The notes: generated by a model not told the origin, from the sequence alone. DNA of 64,000 nucleotides from Macrosoma leucophasiata (GCA_036365455.1 JAWQUS010000016.1:14221001-14285000), one strand, 5' to 3'. Positions 45,498 to 57,228 are shown, counted from the stretch's first letter. Program-made: numbers and translations.

Positions 45498-47197
45498 CTA
45501 GCTGTGCCCGCAACTTTGTTTGCGTGAAATAGTGGCTTTGGGACATTAGACAGCGCTTTTGTATATACATTTTGGTTAATTTTGGATCATAAACACTTTT
45601 GGGTAGCTAAAAAATCTATTTTGCAGTAATGCTTCTCTGTACACGATATTAGACGTATGACCATCGGGGATAAAAGCGCACAGGTTGCTAGGATTGCGAA
45701 AAATTGCTAATTATGTGTTTAAACGCGCATCCATCCTATGCAGAACCGTATTTTCGAAAATGCCATTTTAAACTTCTATGCATAATAATTTTTTAATGAA
45801 AATGATTATAAACTTTTGTAAATTTTCAGTCAATTTTTAAGCATAAAAGATAGATCTATGCATAATATAAGCACTCCGTAAGAGCCGGCAGAAGAGAAAA
45901 ATTGAATATTAACGTTGTGCATTTTTACCCACTAATGCCACCACCACCACTGCCACCACTACAATCGCCACCAACGCCATCAACGCCATCACCATCACCA
46001 AACACCTACGCCACCAATGCCACCATTGATACAAACGCCACCAAAACCACCACCACCACCACCACCACAACCAATGCCACCAACGCCCCCAAAACTACCA
46101 ACAACACCACTAACATCACCAACGCCACCAATGCCTCCACCGCCAGTAAAACCACCGCCAGCACCACTAACGCTACCAACACCACCACCAGAGTCACCAA
46201 CAACACCTATGCCACCAACGACACCAACGCTACCACCACCACCACCACCACTACAAACACCACCAATGCCACCAACACCACTAACGCCACCACCACCACC
46301 ACCATCGCCATCATCATAATCACATCCGAAAGACGTCCATCCGTCTCCGCTGAACAAAGCCTTTCCCGAAGATGCTCCTAAAAGTGTTGTGCGTCATAAG
46401 GAAAGAATACGCCATAATTGCCACGCTTGGCATGCTGATTGTTTTATGCCGGGATGCTGCTGTGCGGTATGCTTAATGTTACTAACAGAGAAAAAACCGG
46501 CCATGTGCGAGTCGAACTCGTGCACGAAGGGTTCCGTACAAGAAATACCATAAAAATTTCGTTTGTTGGAAAGTAATATACAACATAAGACCTAAACTTT
46601 CTGTGAAACTTCTTTCTACCGTTATTGATATCGAGCAAAAAAATATACGAAAAAAAAACACGTTTATTGTATGCCCCCTTGGATCCCTTAATATTTTCAT
46701 TTTCTTATTTTTAGTATTCAATTTTGTCGCACAACGTTTGAACACAGAAATACATAATTTGTGAAAATTTTAGCTTTCTAGCTATCACTGTTTAAGAGAT
46801 ACAGCCTGGGGACAGACAGACGGATTGACGGACAGACAGGCAGACAGCAGAGGAAGAGTAATAGGGTCCGTTCTTACCTTTTAGATACGGAACCCTAAAA
46901 AAGATAGATTCAGAATAGTTTAAAAATATTCGATATGATTCTGTAAAGTGTCGTATTTTTTTTGTTTCTGAACCGATTGACATGAAACAAACAGTAAATG
47001 TTAAGTGAAACTTACCACAATATTTTAGTAAAAACTAAAAATCGGATAAGCCATTTCTGAAATTAGCGTGCACAAACACACAGACAAACATACATTTTTC
47101 CGAGATAAAAAGTACCCAGTGTTATGCGCCAAAGGTTAAAGTATTAATATACCAAGTTTCATTGTAATCGGACCTTTAGATTTTGTGTGATGCTTGA

Positions 47198-47234
<37 letters not shown>

Positions 47235-47353
47235 AACATTTCTAATCACATATTTGTGTTCGGTATCGATCTAGTAACATCGCCTGGTATTTATTTTTTC
47301 AATATTTTCAATGTACAGAATTTGAACTTCTACAGTTTTATTATAAGTATAGA
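45498..47353 (-). mobile_element. non-autonomous Helitron copy B, 1.86 kb
   Basis: On the minus strand it starts TCTATACTTATAATAAAA after an A and ends CGCAA-ACAAAG-TTGCG, GGCACAG, CTAG before T. The layout matches copy A throughout. The flanks AATAA and TTTAAC join directly in the related inverted segment at 44481-44520, which serves as the empty site. No transposase ORF is present. Confidence 0.85.
45936..46315. repeat. CCACCA-type imperfect triplet repeat in Helitron B
   Basis: Degenerate ACC/GCC triplets, open in several frames on both strands. This gives spurious Thr-, Pro-, Gly- and Val-rich ORFs. Confidence 0.9.
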
Positions 47354-47859
47354 TTATTATCATACAATCGTTGAGGTAGGTATGTCCCCTGGGTTACACG
47401 TACAGTATACCTAACCATTAACCAAAAAAATATATTCAATTACCCATTGTTCATTATACTACATTGCCATTACGAGTAATAATAATACACCACGGCCACA
47501 AGCTCTATCCGCAGTGAAAGGCTAGACTACTTATGCTAGGCTAGGCTATAATCGTTTCTGTTGAAACTATGTGCAAATTGATTTAATAACAGTAATTTAG
47601 TTCCATGTGTCATTGTCAAATGTAAACATAATTACAAAACCTTAAAATTATAATAAATGACCACAAAAGTAATAAAATAAGTTAGAATCTACAGCAGTAA
47701 AAAATAATAATTAAAAATAGCACACCTAAAACCTAACTGAATAGTGTATACCTATGATTTCCTTATTCTTTAAAAATAAGTAAACTCACTTGGTACTTCA
47801 AAACAAAGCAAAAAACCATCGAAAATATCAATTAACTGGTCAAAGACTTACACTTATCT

Positions 47860-48197
47860 CTGGTGGTAGAGCTCCAGTGACGGAGCTCGCGGGCGTAGGC
47901 ACCACCGCATTACCTAATATACTTGCCGCTAAACGGTAGTGTTCAGCGCTATCGTGTTCCGGTCAGGTGGTAATGTGTGGCCCTGTATTTTCCGGCAAAC
48001 CGAAAACTTTTTTTTAATGGACTACAGGGCCACACGCCCTGTAATTTCCGGCACAGAGGCATAACACCTTCAGCCTCAGGAGTGGTAACGCATCTGCATT
48101 TTGACCTTGGTCTTTGTGCGGGTGTCTATAGGCTGCAGTCATCACTTAACATCAATGTGAACTGCATACTTGTTTGCCACGTCCATTACATAAAAAA
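47860..48197 (+). repeat. SINE-1 with a 40-bp filler insertion
   Basis: Full-length copy broken near 47997-48035 by AAACCGAAAAC, a T run and AATGGACT. The flanking GCCCTGTA..TTTCCGGC is repeated on each side. Confidence 0.85.
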
Positions 48198-49523
48198 GAA
48201 TGCGCTTTTTCTTATTTTTTTTTAAATCAAATGTTTTAACAAAACTAGTTACAAAAAATTGTTAAGCGAAACTGCAATCAGCTCCGATTTTTTCTATTTT
48301 TTTATATTGATTTTTTAATTACATTTTTTTTCATTTTTTCATTAATATAAATGGAACCAACTTGTAATCATAAAATAATCATGAAAATTGGGTTATTAAG
48401 TTAAAAGTTATGCCCGGTCCTACGGCCCGGTATACCTAAAAAATATTATATCATTATTTACAAATCGAATGAATCGCACACTCATCCACTCTTTTGTTTT
48501 TCATCGGCTGAAATTTTACTGATCCTTCGAACTTTCGGAAATAAAGATCTACCGCCCAATTTCTTAATGTTATAACTATAATTAGAATGTGCGGCTTACA
48601 TTACTCTTTTGGATCACGCTGTATTTTTCTACTTTTCACTTTACCTATATTGTAATTTTTATTTGGTTTCTGAAATCGATGATTATTGTTTTTTTTTTTC
48701 CTTATTAAATCCTTACCATTGCAGAATTTTGCAATTTAAAGGAGGGTATTGGGTGACGTAATAATATTACATAACATAAATAATTCATGTGAAGAACCAA
48801 TCACTGCACCAATCATGCTGCATCGTAATGTCACAGTTTTACAATGTCGTAATATCGCAATAAAAGGTACGACGGTAGTACCATTGCTGACAGATTGATG
48901 CCTTGTAAGATAACATTCCTTGATTACATATATTTAACGAAATTTCAAGTGGACCCAAATATTTATAGGTTCTTTTATGGCAAACCGGTCCTCGATGTTG
49001 AAACATTAAGTTTTTATCAAGTCCCTGACGTAAATTGTAGGTACTAAATACAAGTTACGCCTGCTTTATGCTTCCGTTTGCGGATACTGTAGAAGTAACA
49101 TCTCTAGGAAGCTTGGTCGTTTGTAGGGACTTACATATCCATAGTGCGTATATTATTAAATCGAAAAAACAAGACCTTTAATATCTCTCCTTTTTATCAA
49201 TTCAACGGTACAATTTTTTTTATTGTATAACGTATACTTCCAATTTGGTACCAATATAATAAAAAAAAATAGGAAGGGTAGAAAATTGTATTTTGTGACT
49301 TACAGACACGTGGATTAAAAGGTTATACAATAGATAAATCATTAAATATACAAATATTTTTCTTCCACTTGTTCGATTAACATCGTATCTTTTTGACCTT
49401 GATTAACTGGGAATATCCGGATGCGTTCACAAAAGGAAAAATCTTATCAAAATTGGTAGTCAATATTCTGATATTCTGATAACGGCAAATAAATAAAGTC
49501 GAGGAATCACTACATATTAAAGA
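48198..49523. other. AT-rich, nothing recognised
   Basis: No ORF support and no repeat matched elsewhere here. Confidence 0.5.
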
Positions 49524-49665
49524 AAAAACGGAAAGAAATATTTGTTCAGTCTAGCTGGACTGGTCTGGTTATCCTGAGGTCGCAGGTTAGATTCCTGCCC
49601 GAAGTCAAATTTTTCTTTCCGTTTTTTCTTTAATTTATATAGTTTACTCGCATGTGTTATTGCGA
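49524..49665. mobile_element. short tRNA-like foldback, copy 3
   Basis: Terminal inverted repeats TTAAAGAAAAAACGGAAAGA and TCTTTCCGTTTTTTCTTTAA enclose only one tRNA-like 3' half (GGTCGCAGGTTAGATTCCTG). Confidence 0.65.
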
Positions 49666-49849
49666 AAAATAGTAAAATCACTACATAATAGGGCGAAAAG
49701 TACATCAACGCCTTTTTTTCTAATTTTGAAATTGAACTGAGATTAAATAATTGTTTATCATCAATATTAAACGCGTCAAACTAAGTAGCTCATGAATAAC
49801 GTACCCTTTTATCTTGAATATTCTTTTCATTATTTTTCTTACACATTTA

Positions 49850-49995
49850 CCCCCTTATTCATTAACGTATTTTAGATAAAGTGTTGCTATTCTCTCTTTT
49901 GTCTTTTTCTTTCCTGCACATTTGACAATGCAACTGACAAGGACAATGCATTCTATAGCTAAAACGTATCTAATGTACGTTTATGAATAAGGGGG
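49850..49995. mobile_element. Harbinger-type MITE copy 1
   Basis: 146 bp with CCCCCTTATTC/GAATAAGGGGG ends and TTA repeated on both sides (49847-49849, 49996-49998). A 3-bp TTA target is typical of PIF/Harbinger. Confidence 0.8.
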
Positions 49996-50406
49996 TTAGA
50001 ATAAAGTACGTATATATGTATAAATACTTTGCCATTACTCACGAAATTTAAAACCGAAAACTTTTTTTAATGGACTCCCAAAACACACAAAAAAATTAAA
50101 GGTAGGTACATATCATACAAACCATTTTTTTTAGGAATAAAACAATTTCAATCGGTCGGATTTTGCTTACTACTTAATGGTTAAAATGTTTTTTTTAACG
50201 GTATTTAGCAATGGACAATGGCAAGATATATACAGAAAAGAAATGAAGAATATGTACATGGTAAACCAGAAATTTCCTGGTATATAAAACATTTTTAACT
50301 CTCCAGAATAAAAAAAATAGAATTGAAGTTCATCAGGGAGTAACTTCTACTGTTATTACCAAAGACCATTTTTATTCCGATGATTTAAAAAGGTTTTAAA
50401 TACTTA

Positions 50407-50551
50407 CCCCCTTATTCATAAACGTACATTAGACACGTTTTAGCTATAGAATGCTTTGTCTTTGTCAGTTGCATTGTTAAATGTGCAGGATAGAAAAAGA
50501 CAAAGGAGAGATAAGCAACACTTTAGCTAAAATACGTTTATGAATAGGGGG
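50407..50551. mobile_element. Harbinger-type MITE copy 2
   Basis: 145 bp, TTA-flanked, inverted relative to copy 1 some 410 bp away. The interior TTGTCAGTTGCATTG is shared. Confidence 0.8.
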
Positions 50552-50952
50552 TTAGCATATAATATTAGCTTTAGGTTCTCTAGATAATATTTTCAACCTG
50601 TTTTACCTTGTACCTTTTTACATTTTTTTGTATAAATCAAAGCATGTCACTTGTCACAATTTTTTTATTGCATAAACATTTTCTCAGCATACAAACTCAA
50701 TCACGATGACGGATTCGAATGCTTAACCTTCGCCAATAGGTATCCATTGTTTCGTCTAAGCTGTCATCACCTAAAAACAATACTCATTCATCATTCATCT
50801 TAAGATGACTCTTATGAGTGTATTGAATGAGATAGAGACTCATTCAAGTCTCCTTCCTAAGGTCCATAATTTATTTTTAACCAATTTCCAAATCAAAAAA
50901 GGATATTTTGTATATTCACAAACACACACAAATTACATATCTAACCAAATTA

Positions 50953-51190
50953 CAGTATCCAACAAGAAATAATACACATCGACCTCAGGAAGAGACGTCG
51001 GCTTATTTCGGATATGTAGAGCGTTATCTCTTTCGCACCTTACCTATTTGACGTTTGTCGACCATTTTGACCAACCAAGACCGGACTACAGATGCTTACG
51101 TAGGCAGTGTGTAGCAGAGATAACGCTCCCTGAAGCCGAAACTAGCCGATGGTCATAGGGTCGATGTGCATTATTTCTTGATGATGTTGA
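50953..51190. mobile_element. mariner-like MITE
   Basis: The left end CAGTATCCAACAAGAAATAA after TA is clear. The right end reads GTGCATTATTTCTTGATGAT and has lost the last bases. Confidence 0.8.
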
Positions 51191-52296
51191 TGTTATTTAT
51201 TTAGTATATTTTCCATAAATAAATATTTTCAACCAATCACCTAGAAACTGAAATCAAACGATTCCATTGATAACAAACAAAGCTATAAAATATTTCCGCC
51301 GTATTATTCCAGTATCGATGTAAACAACTCGTCTTGAATGTTCAGGCATTAAAACATAAATTGAAAATTGAGTTTGACGATGGGGATATCAATATTTATT
51401 TTAGTCGACGCTTAATTAGTATCCTGCATTGCAAGAGTGGGGATTGGGACCCAATATTTATTGTTAACTCTCGTAACAATAAATATTGAACTAATTTATT
51501 CAGATACTTCTTTTATTTATTTTTTCAAACTAGAAAACGTACCATAGTAACAATACCAGCTAGTAATAATACCATTCTTAACTTACTAATGGTAACCATG
51601 ATTTGCTAGTTACATTTGTTTCAGTTGACGAGTCTACTTAACATGTACATTCTAATCGCGACTGAATTTTGTCTCTTAACTTTTAACTTATCGTAAGATA
51701 TTATTAATCAATATCAGTCAAGTATCAAATCCTCTCCGATCCAGTGTGAGAGAAATAAAATATTATACAGTTCTTTACAATACTAGTATTATTGTAAAGA
51801 ACTGTATAATATTTTATTACCGGGTACCCGGGTATTCATTTTTACCTGTGTTTTTTTTAAATAGTACATTGTGTCGCAAGGGAGGAGTATTGCAAGTTTC
51901 ACCCACGTATAAAATTGTCATACGAGTCAAAGGTGGCAAACGTAGTAATAATATATTTTCAACACAATATAAAAGTTAGTGAGAAGCAAACTAAAAGACA
52001 TAAAATCTGAGTAATTATTTTGACTTTGATTCTAAGTAATCAATGTATAAAGAGCATAGAGAGCTACTTTATCCCGCTTGACAGAGACAAAAGTACGAAT
52101 TTTCGACATGCCCTATGGCATTTAGTTCGCCTTATGTACTAGGTGCAAAGTTTATACAAATAAATAAATAAGGACAATATTCTTTCCTTGATTACGGAAT
52201 CTTTTACATCTTTGGTCTTAGCAATGATATAGAAATTCCCATATAGATAGACATCTAGAATCTATGGTGCTCCATATAAACCTACGGTGAATGTGG
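51191..52296. other. AT-rich, one perfect hairpin only
   Basis: Apart from the inverted repeat at 51755-51818 nothing is recognised. Confidence 0.45.
51755..51818. repeat. perfect ~29-bp inverted repeat, 6-nt loop
   Basis: TATTATACAGTTCTTTACAA and TTGTAAAGAACTGTATAATA arms around a CTAGTA loop. Confidence 0.93.
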
Positions 52297-52580
52297 ATTT
52301 TTTTTTTTTTTAATGTAATGGAAGAGGTAAACAAGCATGCAGTTAGCATTGTTTTTATGTGATGACTGCAGCCTATAAACACCCACACAAAGGCCAAGGT
52401 CAAAATGCAGATGCGTTACCACTCCTGAGGCCTAAGGTGTTATGGCTCTGTGCCGTACATTAATTACCGCCTGATCGGAACACGACAGTGCTGAACACTA
52501 CCATATAGCGGCAATTATATTAGGTAATGCGGTGGTGCCTACTGCCGCGAGCTCCATCACTAGAGCTCTACCACCAGTGA
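52297..52580 (-). repeat. SINE-1, full-length
   Basis: Runs from the T run to AGAGCTCTACCACCAGTGA. Confidence 0.9.
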
Positions 52581-52752
52581 AAAGCATTATTGGATATTTC
52601 TCATTCAATAAAAAAAAATCTCGTATAAGTCGAAATCTGAACCTACCTTTTCAATTCCTCTCCCCTTCTGTACGGCCGACCGTATAGAAGTGCCTAGTCA
52701 TAAATTGATTAGAAGGTTGCCTCGAAATATTGTGGTAGGATTTTATTTTTAA

Positions 52753-53068
52753 CTAGCTGTGCCCGCGACTTCGTCCGCGTGAGAATTTATGATTGTTCAC
52801 TATCTACCCGGACGAAGTCGTGGGCGAAGCTAGTATAAAAGTAGCCTAAGTTACTTTTTATTACGTCAGCTATCTGCCCGTGAAAATCCCGTCAAAATCG
52901 GTCAAGCCGTTCACAAGATAAGCCGATACAAACAAACAGACAGACAGACAAAAATGGTAAAAAATGTTTGGTATATGTACCGTGTATACATACATATGCA
53001 TTTAGTAAAAAGCAGTTATTTTAATATTTATTACAAACAGACACTCTTATTTTATTTATTTGTATAGA
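52753..53068 (-). mobile_element. mini-Helitron with doubled 3' end, copy 1
   Basis: It is 316 bp; on the minus strand TCTATACAAATAAATAAAAT follows an A, and GGGCACAGCTAG ends before a T. The last ~80 bp (52753-52832) are a palindrome of two 3' ends, each with the GACGAAGTCG motif and CTAG. Confidence 0.8.
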
Positions 53069-53099
53069 TTTGCCTTATGAATTTGTATTGGATATAAAT

Positions 53100-53323
53100 A
53101 TTCGGGACGTGACGACCCCACCGCCCACTAGCGGAAGAATTTTCTTCTACTGGAAGAGAATTCTTCCACTAGTACAGTAAGTCAACCGAACAATGGCGGT
53201 CAAACCATTCCAAAGGTGTGGTAGTAAAAATAACAACGAGGGATGGGCAGCAACGTCCCGCGATAAAACTAACTGTGGACGAACCACCACTGCGTTTGCC
53301 AATCAGCCTACCAAGCGTAGCAA
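53100..53323. repeat. repeat related to 32278-32492, inverted
   Basis: AATTTTCTTCTACTGGAAGA, AAGTCAACCGAACAATGG and GGGATGGGCAGCAACGTCCC. Confidence 0.55.
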
Positions 53324-53610
53324 TTTTTTTTAATGTTATTAAAGTGGCAAACAAGCATGCAGCTCACATTGATGTTAAGTGATGACTGCAGCCTATGGAC
53401 ACCTACAGATAAACCAGAGGTCAAAATGCAGATGCATTAGCACTCCTGAGGCTTAAGGTGTTATACCTCTGTGCCGGGAATTGCAGGGCCGTACATTACC
53501 ACCTAACCGGAACACGATAGTGCCCTACCATTTAGCGGTAAGTATATTAGGTAATGCGGTGGTGCCTACGCCCGCGAGCTCCATCACTGGAGCTCTACCA
53601 CCAGTAAAAA
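53324..53610 (-). repeat. SINE-1, full-length
   Basis: Runs from the T run to GGAGCTCTACCACCAGTAAA. Confidence 0.9.
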
Positions 53611-53716
53611 TTATGGCATATTCTCCCTTAATAACGCACTACACTGCTGTGAGCGTCTTTAGGGAAGGCGTTGTCCAGCAGTAAAGGTCTTTCGGCTGAA
53701 GTGATGATGATGATAT
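53611..53716 (+). repeat. LINE 3' end fragment with ATG-repeat tail
   Basis: GGAAGGCGTTGTCCAGCAGT, AAAGGTCTTTCGGCTGAAGT and GATGATGATGATA, a signature LINE terminus in Lepidoptera. Similar text is at 38749-38850. Confidence 0.65.
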
Positions 53717-54003
53717 AATATTGCAATTACATTTTAAACTAGTTCCACTCAACCGGCTGTGCTGAAATTTGGTATAATTATTCAACTTTACGTAGGTAAT
53801 TATACCAAAAGCTCGGCGCTCGGCGCTCGACGTACGGGAAAGGCGCTTCACGCTCTCTGCTCACTCTCTGGCTACCCGGTAAGGGTAAAGATATGTGGAG
53901 GAACGGGGGGAAGTGTTCCTCCGGCGAAAAGGGAGGATCCTCCGACCGGGCGAGGTGGTAGCGCCTCGCGGGCCGCGGCCCAACGGTTGACGTTGGGAAG
54001 TTA

Positions 54004-54091
54004 AAATTACATCGCACATACGAAGATTTCTCAAGAGTTGGCATATATACATGCCAACTCTTGAGAAATCTTCGTATGTGCGATGTAATTT
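54004..54091. repeat. perfect 41-bp inverted repeat, 6-nt loop
   Basis: Arms 54004-54044 and 54051-54091 are exactly complementary around ATATAC. It is the longest perfect hairpin in the window. Confidence 0.97.
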
Positions 54092-54186
54092 GACTGCACG
54101 CCATCTACCGCACTAGACGATGACTGTAAGGTTTCATTGTATTCCACTAGTTGGCGCCTTTATGTAGTGGACGCTACAGATACATT

Positions 54187-54336
54187 AAGCCTGGGTTACA
54201 CCACGACTTTTGTTAAAGTTAAAATTATTGTAATATTTCACATCCTTTTCAAACTTTAACAGATTAAAGTTAGAGCAGGATGTGAAATGTTACAATAAGT
54301 ATAACTTTAACAAATATCTTGGTGCAACCCAGGCTT
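54187..54336. mobile_element. 150-bp MITE with ~60-bp arms
   Basis: AAGCCTGGGTTACACC and GGTGCAACCCAGGCTT ends with matching inner arms (AAATATTTCACATCCT region). A related end is at 44880-44910. Confidence 0.75.
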
Positions 54337-54532
54337 AGTTTATTCTAACGAAATGCTTGTCGTCTATAAGATTTTTGCCAAACGCTTATAGACGATGTTT
54401 TCCTTGTACCCTACAAGGAAAATTGCATTTTAAGAAATAAATACCACCAAAAACATTGTGTTGCGGTTTTTACCATGATTATAGAGAGCATGAAGCACCT
54501 AATATCTCAGTCGTTATATACCTGGCAAGGCT

Positions 54533-55085
54533 TTTTAGGGTTCCGTAGTAAAAAAGGAACCCTTATAGTTTCGCCATATCCGTCTGTCCGTCCGCGGTTT
54601 AGGGCAAAAATAATGTGACACAAGTATACACCTTAACCACGCCGACAAATTGGTAGAATAAAAACATGAAAAATAAAATTATTAAGAGTACCTCCCCTAC
54701 ATGCAACGCGCAAATATATTTTTGATTGTTCGTTTTCCTAGATAGGTCTTCCAAAAATGTTAGGGGTGTGCTAATATCATTTTTCGATTTAGTTAACTGT
54801 TCGTGACTTATTAAGAGACAATTTTCGTTAGAGTCAAGTGTCCCCACGGTTGTTGTTAGAAATTCAGCCTTTACAGCAGTAGTAGCTACATATAACTAAA
54901 TTAAAAGGAAAACTATCACACCTAAGTTGGCTTTACAAGTTTGCGAGTAATAGTCGACTAAATGTACCAAATACTTGAAATTTTTAATAGAACTCTATAG
55001 ATTTTTTTTATTACGTTAATCAAACCTAAAAGCTACGGAACCCTACAATGCGCGTGGCCCGACACGCACTGGACCGGTTTTTTTA
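54533..55085 (+). repeat. GGGTTCCGTAG...GGACCGGTTTTTTT repeat, ~550 bp
   Basis: Starts TTTTAGGGTTCCGTAGTAAA and ends GCCCGACACGCACTGGACCG plus a T run. The short ORF at 54599-54847 lies within it and is not a gene. Related pieces are at 44454-44726 and 45190-45497. Confidence 0.65.
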
Positions 55086-55288
55086 CACTCATGAGCCCAA
55101 AGACCCCATCTTTGGATAATAGGTATTCAACCTATTCGGTCAAACTAGATCAGTGATGATTTATCAGTCCAGTCGAAAGACGTCCTCTGCTGTTAATAAT
55201 ACAAATATGTAACAAGCCTAAAAGGTAGTGGTACCTAAATTGTCGAATTCCGTAATTTCAGCTCAAGCTTAACACAACAAATTTCTCA

Positions 55289-55491
55289 CTATCGTTTTCC
55301 GGTCAGGTGGTAATGTACGGCCCTGTAATTTCCGGCACAGAGGCATAACACCTAATGCCTCAGGAGTGGCAGCGCATCTGCATTTTGACCTCTGGTCATT
55401 GTGTGGGTGTCTATAGGCTGCAGTCATCACTTAACATCAATGTGAACTGCATGCTTGTTTGCTACTTTTATTACATAAAACAAAAAAAAAA
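55289..55491 (+). repeat. SINE-1, 5'-truncated
   Basis: CTATCGTTTTCCGGTCAGGT to TACTTTTATTACATAAAAC and an A run. Confidence 0.85.
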
Positions 55492-55530
55492 TCTTATACA
55501 ACGAAAAAATAATTTCGCTTTGTGTTTGTT

Positions 55531-55650
55531 TTAATAAAAAGATGGTGGGAAACAAGCATGCAGTTGGCATGGTTGTTAAATGACGACTGATACCTATAGG
55601 CATCCACACAAAAACTCTCAGGTCTAAGATAGTTCGTCTGTATAATGGAA
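55531..55650 (-). repeat. SINE-1, decayed 3' part
   Basis: GGTGGGAAACAAGCATGCAG to AGGTCTAAGATAGTTCGTC. Confidence 0.65.
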
Positions 55651-56094
55651 ATGCGCACATTCACAATATTTAACACGGTATATTTACACTCATATTATTG
55701 CTAACATTAAAACTACAGTATCGTAAACCAATATTAATAGCAAGTAGAATATTGGCACAGTCAGTATCAATATTTGCTCCATGATTGTATTTATCGTTAA
55801 CATTCAATCTGTATTCTGACAGGGTGTTGCAACAAACAAGTCGGATCCAATAATGCAGGGAGGTCAACCACTTTCTGCCATACAATACATGTAATTTATA
55901 GAAATTAATATTTCAATTTAAGAATAATTGATGGTTTCTCTGAACATCATATTTCTGGGTTTTACATTTTATTAAAATCTTGATTTGTGTATTTGGATGT
56001 AATGTCATCCAAAGTTTGATTTGAATAACTTAATGTGAACACTCAATGGTAGAAATTCGACCGCCAGAGATGAAATTTACCAAACTCTTATTTT

Positions 56095-56405
56095 GGTGAA
56101 CGTTTTCAGTGTTCCGGTAAAAAGGGACCATATTACTAAGCCTTCGTCTGTCTGTCTGTCTGTCACCAGGCTGTATCTTATAAACCATGATAGCTAAAAG
56201 GGTGAAATTTTCACAAATTATGTATTTCCGTTAATGCTAAAACAAAAAATCAAAATAAAATTGATCCCCATACAATCAACGTGTTTTTTTTTCATGTGTG
56301 TGCTCAATATTAATAACGATAACAGATAGACATTTTTCTTTTATAGATGATGGTACGGAACCCTTCGAGCGCGAGTCCGACTCGCACTTGACCGGTTTGT
56401 TAACA
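56095..56405 (+). repeat. GGACCATATTACTAAG...GGAACCCTTCGAGCGC repeat
   Basis: CTGTCTGTC run, CACCAGGCTGTATCTTATAA and ACGGAACCCTTCGAGCGCGA followed by ACTTGACCGGTTTGTT. This is the common lepidopteran repeat that is also built into the Helitrons. Confidence 0.65.
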
Positions 56406-56577
56406 TACTTGTTCACAGCACATATAATTTATTTTTTTTGGATACTGCACTTTGCCATTCGTTCGTCTTACTTTTCTTTGCAAGTTATAAAATACGTAAC
56501 CCAAAGGGTGTCGCCAGTCGTCGATATAGACGGGGCAGTTTGGCTATAGGGGAGGGCAGGTTGGTTCTGGGTTGGTA

Positions 56578-56738
56578 CAGTGCTCAACAAGAAATATTGC
56601 ACATCGAGCCAATGAAAGAAACAATCGGCTAGTTTCGACTTCGTAGAGCGTTATCTCTGCTGCACCAGTGTGCAGTAGCACTGATAGTCCGGTATTGGTC
56701 AAAACTTGATCAAAATGTGGCGACGTGACATGACGTTA
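56578..56738. mobile_element. mariner-like MITE, half copy
   Basis: CAGTGCTCAACAAGAAATAT after TA to GTCAAAACTTGATCAAAATG; the second half is missing. Confidence 0.75.
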
Positions 56739-56790
56739 CCATAATAAGGTAAATCAAGTAATCAACACGGGCCACCGGCCGCGGCGGACA

Positions 56791-57030
56791 AGGGGGGAGT
56801 AGCCATAGCGTTTATTACCGATGTAAAACAGTCTGTAATTTTTTGCGGGGGGAAATGCGTGCGACACTCACGCACACTACAAAAATCGTCTAATACTACG
56901 AAACTCACACCTTGAATTTTACAAAATACAGAAACAATTTCACGCACACATTTAAACATCTAGGCGACAGGTATAGGCCCATTTGGGCTTGTACTTTGAC
57001 AGAGGGGAAGCCTGCATATGGCTACTCCCC
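56791..57030. repeat. 240-bp segment bounded by inverted GGGGGGAGTAGCCATA
   Basis: A 16-bp perfect inverted repeat (56792-56807 and 57016-57031) bounds a GC-rich stretch with CpG-rich text. It has no ORF of note and the inside is not palindromic. Confidence 0.5.
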
Positions 57031-57128
57031 CCGGTGTTGCGGTCTATGTGTGGAGCCTACAGTGTTGAGATCCGTCCTTGGAACTCAAGCCAATACGTAT
57101 AAATTAGAAAGTTAATTTAATTTTACCT

Positions 57129-57228
57129 TTTTTTTTGTCTTTGTCAGTTGCATTGTCAAATGTACAGGATAGAAAAGGACAAAGGAGAGATTAGCAACAC
57201 TTTAGCTAAAATACGTTTATAACGGGGT
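57129..57228. mobile_element. Harbinger-type MITE, fragment
   Basis: TTTGTCTTTGTCAGTTGCAT through AACACTTTAGCTAAAATACG to a degraded GGGG end. Confidence 0.65.

Noticed and set aside
45902..46381. 159-codon Thr/Asn-rich ORF and 120-codon Gly-rich antisense ORF
   Set aside because: They are translations of the degenerate ACC triplet repeat inside Helitron B; copy A has the same repeat with different frames.
54599..54847. 82-codon minus-strand ORF with a hydrophobic segment
   Set aside because: It lies wholly within the GGGTTCCGTAG repeat, which is non-coding in the relatives I recall.
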